Shown piece by piece: positions 7,583-12,870 of a stretch of DNA of 12,870 nucleotides (its first letter is position 1; each line of letters begins with the position of its first letter). The position numbers were made by a program, and so were the translations under genes. Source of the DNA: Bacteroidales bacterium UBA1208 (GTDB lineage: Bacteria > Bacteroidota > Bacteroidia > Bacteroidales > P3); contig DBXQ01000118.1 in the NCBI GenBank assembly GCA_002309955.1, positions 19,449 to 32,318 on the forward strand, in the 5' to 3' direction. The notes beneath the pieces were generated by a model. The model did no database searches. It was not told the DNA's origin and worked only from the letters and a program-made list of their open reading frames with translations.

Positions 7583-8789
7583 ACTGTTATCCTTCTTCGT
7601 AATAGCGATGCTGTGCGTAGGCAGCTGCCACGCCCAGCAATCTGAAAACAGCGACACAAAGACCTATCCCTTTATCCGCTACCAAGCCAATAAACTGCAC
7701 TACGACAGCACCTCGCTCACCATGCAGCATTTCTTCAACAAAATGCGGCACACCGCCGCCACAGGGCGCGGCACTGTGAACATTGTCCATATGGGCGGAT
7801 CGCATGTCCAGGCGGGAGTGTTCCCCAACCAGGTGCGCATCCGCATCATGCAGCAATGGCCTCAATCCGTGGGCGGACGCGGCATGATTTTCCCTTACTC
7901 TGCTGCCGCCAAATGCAACAATCCCGACGATTACAAAGTGCATTGCAAGGAGAAGGTCGTCCTGACCCGCAACGTATATAAAGAACCCGAATACCCCTTA
8001 GGGCTCTGTGGCATATCGGTCACGGCTGTGGATACACCCACCCGCATCCAAATGCTGGCCACAGACAAACGGGTTGACTACAGCGTGCAACACATCGTGG
8101 TGCTGGGACACTCTCCGCAAGACGTGGTGCCCAAGCTGGGCTGCGACGACCGTGAAATCCCGCCGTCGTATATCGACACCGCACGCCATCGCTACGTCTT
8201 CAATCTGAACCATCCCATCGACTCGTTCGACATCGTCCTTCCTTGCAGCCAAGGGCAGACCTTCACTCTCACAGGCGTATGCCTCGGCAACCGTCATCCA
8301 GGCTTCTCCTACCACTCTATCGGGGTCAACGGGGCCGCTGTACCCGACTATCTGAAATGCCACCTCGCCGACGACCTCCGTCTGCTCCGTCCCGATCTCG
8401 TCATTTTCGGTATCGGTATCAACGACGCAAATGAGAAGGTTTTCGACACAGTGGCTTTTAAAAACAATTATCTTGCCTTGTGCGACTCCATCCGCAGGGT
8501 CAATCCCCGATGCGCCTTCATCTTCGTCACCAATAACGACAGCTACCGAAAGGTGCGCCGCCGCTACACGGTGAACACTAATGGCCTGCTGGCACGCGAG
8601 GTCTTTTATCGCTTGGCCGCGCTGACGGGTGGAGCCGTTTGGGATCAGTTTGAGATTATGGGCGGCCTCAAATCTATGGAGAAATGGCAGAAGGCAGGCC
8701 TCGCCCAAAGCGACAAGGTACACTTTACTCGTACCGGCTACCGGCTGATGGGCGACCTGTTGTTTGAAGCCATCTATAACGAACTATGA
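7572..8789 (+). CDS. Exported SGNH/GDSL-hydrolase-like protein (paralogue 2)
   Basis: 405 residues with a cleavable signal peptide (cut probably after CHA, residue 21), so it is periplasmic or further out, unlike the anchored paralogue 1. Block I reads IVHMGGSH (S77): the Asp of GDS is replaced by Gly. Block III is a normal GIND (N284), and block V is DKVH (D381, H384). The beta-rich insert between blocks I and III contains a TGVCLGNRHPGFSYHSIGVNGA stretch, a pattern I know from SGNH proteins with a jelly-roll domain. Similarity to paralogue 1 is visible at the C-terminus: both have an MGG-x2-SM-x2-W-x3-GL pattern followed by D-x2-HF and an MGD. They are therefore divergent tandem duplicates. 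It precedes the MBOAT gene across repeat copy 3. The likely role is glycan O-acetyl transfer or removal. The substrate is unknown. Confidence 0.87.
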   Translation: MPNRLLSFFVIAMLCVGSCHAQQSENSDTKTYPFIRYQANKLHYDSTSLTMQHFFNKMRHTAATGRGTVNIVHMGGSHVQAGVFPNQVRIRIMQQWPQSVGGRGMIFPYSAAAKCNNPDDYKVHCKEKVVLTRNVYKEPEYPLGLCGISVTAVDTPTRIQMLATDKRVDYSVQHIVVLGHSPQDVVPKLGCDDREIPPSYIDTARHRYVFNLNHPIDSFDIVLPCSQGQTFTLTGVCLGNRHPGFSYHSIGVNGAAVPDYLKCHLADDLRLLRPDLVIFGIGINDANEKVFDTVAFKNNYLALCDSIRRVNPRCAFIFVTNNDSYRKVRRRYTVNTNGLLAREVFYRLAALTGGAVWDQFEIMGGLKSMEKWQKAGLAQSDKVHFTRTGYRLMGDLLFEAIYNEL

Positions 8790-8791
8790 CT

Positions 8792-8868
8792 GAATGTGTG
8801 AACGTGTTAATGTGTGAATGTGTAAATCGATTAACGAATTCAAAAGATTAACAGATTAACGTATTAAA
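8792..8868. repeat. Intergenic 8-base-periodic repeat, copy 3
   Basis: Begins 3 bases after the paralogue 2 stop and ends just before the GTG start of the MBOAT gene. The left half is four degenerate octamers in a row: GAATGTGT, GAACGTGT, TAATGTGT and GAATGTGT (8792-8823). AAAT follows, then CGATTAAC and GAATTCAA (8828-8843), a 9-base AAGATTAAC unit and AGATTAAC. Bases 8833-8852 match copy 1 exactly. Bases 8798-8811 match copy 1 in reverse complement. The terminal inverted repeat seen in copies 1 and 2 is not obvious here because the leading GAATTC unit has become GAATGT. Confidence 0.82.
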
Positions 8869-8870
8869 AG

Positions 8871-10751
8871 GTGTCCGACCTCTTCACATATCTTGCGCGG
8901 CTTTTTGCCTTCAACTTCGACCCGGAACATCCGCTACTTTTCACCCAGTTCCATTTCTGGGCGTTCTTCTTTATCGTCTACACACTCTTCTGCCTTATCG
9001 TCTCGGTGGGGCAAAGGGGTCGGCACATGGGCAAGGTGCGGCGGCTGTGGCGCAACGGTTATCTTTTCTTGGTGAGCCTCTTTTTCTACTACAGGACGTC
9101 GGGCAAGTATGTCCTACTGCTTATCCTTGCCACGGTGGTGGGTTATTTCCTCGGCATGTGTTTCGACCGCTTGTCACAGCGTGAAGCCACCACAGGCAAA
9201 AGCACCGCTCCGCTCCGCAAAGCCTTGATGGTTACGGGTGTGGTGGTGAATCTGGGTGTACTGTGCTATTTCAAATATGCTTATTTCTTCACCGACATTT
9301 TCAACACTATTGCTTCTACCCACTATTCTATAGCCAATGCGATTATCCTGCCTGTAGGCATCAGTTTCTTCACTTTTCAGAACATTAGCTATATTGTGGA
9401 TGTGTATAAGGGCAAGGTGCGCCATGCCGACAATATCCTCGACTTCGGTTTCTACACCACATTCTTCCCTCAGTTGGTGGCGGGGCCTATTGTGCGTGCC
9501 GACCAGTTTATCCCCCAGCTCTACAAACCCTTCTTCCTCAGCCGACGCCAGTTCGGCATTGCGGTTTTCTGGATTCTCAACGGTCTCTGCAAGAAACTTG
9601 TGTTGAGCGACTGGTTGGCGGTGTCGTTTGTCGACCGGGTGTTCGAGAATCCTCTTCTTTACACTTCGTTTGAGAATTTCTCGGCATTGTTGCTTTATTC
9701 GCTACAGGTGTACGCCGATTTTTCGGGCTACACGGATATCGCCATCGGTGTGGCGATGCTGATGGGTTTTTATCTTCCTCTCAATTTCAATTCGCCCTAC
9801 AAGGCCACCAATGCCGCGGGGTTCTGGAAGCGGTGGCACATTTCGCTAAGCAACTGGCTGAAAGATTATCTGTATATCCCCCTCGGGGGCAACCGCAATG
9901 CAACCGCTGCCACTTATATCATTCCAGCGGTGATGCTCGTGGTGGTGCTGTTGATGGCCAAGACGCTGTGGATTACCCTCACGGCGGCTTTCTTGGTGTC
10001 GCTGTTAGTGTTGCTCTATGCGGCGGCTCCCGAGCGGCGGCGTGAGTTCGACACGAATCTGAATAATTTCGACACGATGCTTTTAGGCGGCATGTGGCAC
10101 GGGGCTTCGTTCAATTTCATCACTTGGGGTGCACTGAACGGTGTCGGCATTTTGGTGTATAAATGGTGGAAAGGGAAAGGCCCTGTTGCCCGTATCGCGA
10201 CGGCCTCTCTCGTCTACCTTGGGGTGTGGTGTCTCTACCGTCTCTTCCCCTGCCCCGCACTGAGCATGTTCCGTTTCGCTTTCATGGTGATTGCGGTGGC
10301 AATTGTCTTGCTCAATGCGGTGCCGGCTTTGCGGGGTGGCAGATACCGCCAGTCGGGGTTGAAGGGGGGATTGGTGACAGTGTGGAACACGTTGTTGACT
10401 TTCTTCTTTATCAGTTTTACCCGTTTGTTCTTCCGCAGCGGTTCCAATCTCGACCCTGCCGAGGCTAACGAGACGGCATGGCGGACGGCCACGCAGATGG
10501 TGGAACGCATCGGTGGGGAATGGAACTGGCAGCAGGTTCCCGCCATTCTCGACAATTATGCGCCTGTTTTCATTGTCTTTGTGTTAGGCATGGTTGTACA
10601 CTGGCTTCCCGACCGCCTGAAGCGGCGCTACCGTCTGTGGTTTGCCAGCATGCCGCTGTGGCTTATGGCCATCGTGGTTGTGGCGACGGTGTTCGTAGCC
10701 TATCAGTTCATCACTGCCGATTTGCAGCCGTTCATATATTTTCAGTTTTAA
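8871..10751 (+). CDS. MBOAT-family membrane O-acyltransferase (AlgI/DltB-like)
   Basis: 626 residues with many membrane segments. The start is GTG 8871: an in-frame TAA stops the frame at 8865-8867, and the next ATG (codon 53) would remove membrane sequence. MBOAT proteins move acyl groups, usually acetyl, across or within the inner membrane to an acceptor handled by a partner SGNH protein. Family hallmarks are FFPQLVAGPIVRADQF, a YADFSGYTDIAIG segment, WKRWHISLSNWLKDY with H323, YIPLGGN (335-341) and GGMWHG with the catalytic His410. AlgI and DltB are roughly 400-500 residues, and this one is longer. 64 residues separate GGN from GGMWHG, including a hydrophobic run, where short relatives have about 16. 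The C-terminal half also carries several extra membrane segments. Codon choice is G/T-rich, unlike the C-rich genes at the left. The next gene starts 12 bases on, so the two are probably co-transcribed. Confidence 0.92.
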   Translation: MSDLFTYLARLFAFNFDPEHPLLFTQFHFWAFFFIVYTLFCLIVSVGQRGRHMGKVRRLWRNGYLFLVSLFFYYRTSGKYVLLLILATVVGYFLGMCFDRLSQREATTGKSTAPLRKALMVTGVVVNLGVLCYFKYAYFFTDIFNTIASTHYSIANAIILPVGISFFTFQNISYIVDVYKGKVRHADNILDFGFYTTFFPQLVAGPIVRADQFIPQLYKPFFLSRRQFGIAVFWILNGLCKKLVLSDWLAVSFVDRVFENPLLYTSFENFSALLLYSLQVYADFSGYTDIAIGVAMLMGFYLPLNFNSPYKATNAAGFWKRWHISLSNWLKDYLYIPLGGNRNATAATYIIPAVMLVVVLLMAKTLWITLTAAFLVSLLVLLYAAAPERRREFDTNLNNFDTMLLGGMWHGASFNFITWGALNGVGILVYKWWKGKGPVARIATASLVYLGVWCLYRLFPCPALSMFRFAFMVIAVAIVLLNAVPALRGGRYRQSGLKGGLVTVWNTLLTFFFISFTRLFFRSGSNLDPAEANETAWRTATQMVERIGGEWNWQQVPAILDNYAPVFIVFVLGMVVHWLPDRLKRRYRLWFASMPLWLMAIVVVATVFVAYQFITADLQPFIYFQF

Positions 10752-10763
10752 TGTTACCAAGCC

Positions 10764-12782
10764 ATGTCTGCATCCCGTCATCCCGTCTCATTGCTTCGCC
10801 TGATAAACAATCTGCTGTTGGTGTACTTGCTGTACATGTTATGCCGTGTGGTGTATGTCGGCGAGTTCTGGGATCTCTATGCCGAGGGATGGGAACGGCT
10901 GAGTATGTGGAGTCTGTTGAAGGGAGGCCTTCGGTTCGACACCTCGGCCATCCTCTACACCAACACGCTATACGTCTTTTTGGCGCTGCTCCCCTTGCCG
11001 CGCAGGTTCACTGCCCGCAAAGCGTGGCGCAACGCGCTCAAGACTCTTTTTGTGGCGGTCAACGCATTGATGCTTGTTATCAATCTGGTCGACACTGTAT
11101 ACTCCCGCTATACCGGGCGGCGCACCACATGGACTTTTTTTTCCGAGTTCAGCAACGAGGGCAATCTGGCCGGCATTGTGGGGGTGGAGCTGATAAACCA
11201 CTGGTATCTTGTCCTCGTCGGCATAGCTTTTATCGCCGCCCTCATCTTGCTGTACCGCCATCCGTACCGCCCTGCATCGTCGCGACCGCTGCGCAGCTGG
11301 CAATATGTGACGCTCTCCGTTCTCTGCATCCTGATTTATGCTCCGTTGGCGATCATCGGCATGCGTGGCGGAGCTTCCACGGCCATCCGGCCCATCACCA
11401 TCAGCAACGCCAACCAATATGTCAACCGTCCCTCCGAAGCCGCCATTGTGCTCAACACCCCTTTCTCTCTGATCCGCACCATGGGTAAGACCACTTTCAC
11501 CGACCCGCAGTACCTGCCCGACGACCGTCTCGACGCTGTCTACTCCCCTCTGCACCTACCGGGGATTGAAAATGGAATGAATATGGAATTGCCTGTCCCG
11601 GCCTACGGCCACCCGTCTAAAGAGGGGAAGGCTGGCACAGTAAACAATTCTCGCGATTCGCGATTCAACGTGGTGGTCATCATACTGGAGAGTTTCGGAC
11701 AGGAATACATCGGAGCCTACAACGACTATCCCGGCTACACCCCGTTCCTCGACTCGCTCATCGGCCATAGTCTCACTTTCCGCCACTCATACGCCAACGG
11801 ACGGAAAAGCATCGACGGGATGCCCTCCATCCTTTCAGGCATACCCATGTTTGTAGAACCCTTTTTCGTAACAGGCTATTCACTCAACAACGTCAGCGGC
11901 ATAGCCGGCGAGCTGTCCCGGCAAGGCTACACCACCGCTTTCTTCCACGGTGCCGAGAACGGCTCTATGGGGTTTCAGGCCTTTGCCCGCACCACAGGAT
12001 TCCAGCACTACTACGGCCGCACCGAATACGAAGCCGACAGCCGTTTCGGGGGTGATAACGATTTCGACGGCACCTGGGCCATCTGGGATGAAGAGTTTAT
12101 GCAATACTACGCAGCCGTGATGCAAGAGCTTCCGCAACCCTTCATGACCGCCCTTTTCACCGCCACCTCGCACCACCCCTTCGCCGTGCCCGCGCGCTAC
12201 GCCGACAGCCTCCGCGCCGACGGCCATCCCCTGCACACCTGCATCCGCTACACCGACCATGCCCTGCGCCGTTTCTTCGCCGCCGCAAGCCGTATGCCCT
12301 GGTACTCCAACACCCTCTTCGTCATCACAGCCGACCACACCAATATCAACCAGCAGCATGCCTACAGCACCCTTTTAGGCACCTTCAGCGTCCCCGTCAT
12401 ATTCTACTCCCCCTCCGGCCAGCTGCCCACCGGCATGAGCCGCGCCGTGGCACAACAAACCGACATCATGCCCACCGTTCTCGGTCTTACGGGCTGCAGC
12501 CGTCCCTACGTAGCCTACGGGGTCGACCTCCTCCACACCCCCGACAGCCTCACTTGGGCCATCCACTACAACAATGGCATTTACCAATATGTGCAGGACA
12601 GTTGCCTGCTCCTTTTCGACGGCCAACATCCCGTCGGTTTCTACAATATCGAGTCCGACCCAATGCTGCAAAACAACCTCCTCACCACCGACGACCGCCG
12701 CATTGGCCGCTATACCGAGCGCACCATGGCCATCATCCAGTCCTATATGCAGCGCATGGTGAACAACCGTCTCACCCCCTGA
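10764..12782 (+). CDS. LTA-synthase-like membrane phosphotransferase (alkaline phosphatase superfamily)
   Basis: 672 residues. Five N-terminal membrane segments (about 9-31, 62-79, 90-110, 147-165, 180-198) are followed by an extracytoplasmic sulfatase-type catalytic domain from about residue 300, the LtaS architecture. Metal-site and catalytic motifs are VVIILESFG (E309), NGRKSIDGMPSIL (S349 at the nucleophile position, where LtaS has Thr), FHGAENGSMGF (394-404), FDGTWAIWDEEF (434-445), TSHHPF (468-473) and ITADHTN (D524, H525). LtaS-type enzymes take glycerol phosphate from phosphatidylglycerol. Relatives in Gram-negative bacteria decorate glycans with phosphoglycerol or phosphoethanolamine. 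Lipoteichoic acid itself is not expected here. The donor and acceptor are unknown. A poorly conserved-looking linker (about 264-301) joins membrane and catalytic parts. Its place after MBOAT suggests a shared target glycan. Confidence 0.92.
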   Translation: MSASRHPVSLLRLINNLLLVYLLYMLCRVVYVGEFWDLYAEGWERLSMWSLLKGGLRFDTSAILYTNTLYVFLALLPLPRRFTARKAWRNALKTLFVAVNALMLVINLVDTVYSRYTGRRTTWTFFSEFSNEGNLAGIVGVELINHWYLVLVGIAFIAALILLYRHPYRPASSRPLRSWQYVTLSVLCILIYAPLAIIGMRGGASTAIRPITISNANQYVNRPSEAAIVLNTPFSLIRTMGKTTFTDPQYLPDDRLDAVYSPLHLPGIENGMNMELPVPAYGHPSKEGKAGTVNNSRDSRFNVVVIILESFGQEYIGAYNDYPGYTPFLDSLIGHSLTFRHSYANGRKSIDGMPSILSGIPMFVEPFFVTGYSLNNVSGIAGELSRQGYTTAFFHGAENGSMGFQAFARTTGFQHYYGRTEYEADSRFGGDNDFDGTWAIWDEEFMQYYAAVMQELPQPFMTALFTATSHHPFAVPARYADSLRADGHPLHTCIRYTDHALRRFFAAASRMPWYSNTLFVITADHTNINQQHAYSTLLGTFSVPVIFYSPSGQLPTGMSRAVAQQTDIMPTVLGLTGCSRPYVAYGVDLLHTPDSLTWAIHYNNGIYQYVQDSCLLLFDGQHPVGFYNIESDPMLQNNLLTTDDRRIGRYTERTMAIIQSYMQRMVNNRLTP

Positions 12783-12870
12783 AGGACTGATAATAACCGT
12801 TCTATTCTGTTTTCCGTCTTGGTGGCCGATATAGACTCGGTCGTTCTTCCTTCGCTCCTTAGTCCTCAGT

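Noticed and set aside
6746..7657. Long open frame on the minus strand (303 codons) across the first SGNH gene
   Set aside because: It lies opposite a conserved SGNH gene with all catalytic blocks, and its translation shows no recognisable motif. It is a by-product of codon bias.
10478..11488. Long + strand open frame spanning the MBOAT/LtaS-like junction in another frame
   Set aside because: It overlaps two strongly supported genes, and its product is Cys/His/Arg-rich without any domain pattern.
10968..11555. Minus-strand open frame (195 codons) within the LtaS-like gene
   Set aside because: Composition-driven antisense frame with no start context or motif. The sense gene has complete family features.
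12824..12842. Possible terminator hairpin (GGCCGA and TCGGTC around a 7-base loop) after the last gene
   Set aside because: The stem is 6 pairs including one G-U, and the following bases are mixed pyrimidines rather than a T-tract. It is too weak to annotate.

Overview
The window looks like chromosomal DNA of a member of the Bacteroidales (phylum Bacteroidota). The evidence is the run coaX, outer-membrane-type protein, TPR protein, lptC (a gene order I associate with this group), an LptC that carries a lipobox, A-rich start regions without clear Shine-Dalgarno sequences, and proteins of the two-domain helix-hairpin-helix and SGNH/MBOAT types common there. I cannot name the genus. All ten genes are on the + strand and nearly all the DNA is coding.

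Layout. Block 1 (3-2388): the 3' part of pth (peptidyl-tRNA hydrolase), coaX (type III pantothenate kinase) and a predicted outer-membrane beta-barrel protein, joined by two 4-base ATGA overlaps. Block 2 (2540-6083): a secreted TPR protein, lptC (LPS transport), an anchored helix-hairpin-helix protein and lpxD (lipid A synthesis), tightly packed or overlapping. Block 3 (6152-8789): two tandem, paralogous, exported SGNH-hydrolase-like proteins that overlap by 11 bases. Block 4 (8871-12782): a large MBOAT membrane acyltransferase and an LTA-synthase-like membrane phosphotransferase, 12 bases apart. The last 88 bases hold nothing I can support.

How the genes fit together. Blocks 2 to 4 are dominated by cell-envelope functions. 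LpxD makes the acylated lipid A precursor and LptC helps move finished LPS to the outer membrane. The MBOAT plus two SGNH proteins look like an O-acylation (probably O-acetylation) module acting outside the inner membrane. The LTA-synthase-like enzyme would add a phospho-substituent from a phospholipid. My inference is that the second half of the window is an envelope-glycan decoration cassette. The acceptor glycan cannot be read from the sequence.

The most unusual non-coding signal is a family of three AT-rich intergenic repeats (about 2396-2470, 6082-6150, 8792-8868). Each is built from degenerate 8-base units arranged around a short AAAYC-like centre, with the left units resembling the reverse complement of the right units. 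They occupy the only three gaps longer than 12 bases between genes, which are exactly the junctions between the four blocks. They may be terminators, binding arrays or small non-autonomous elements.
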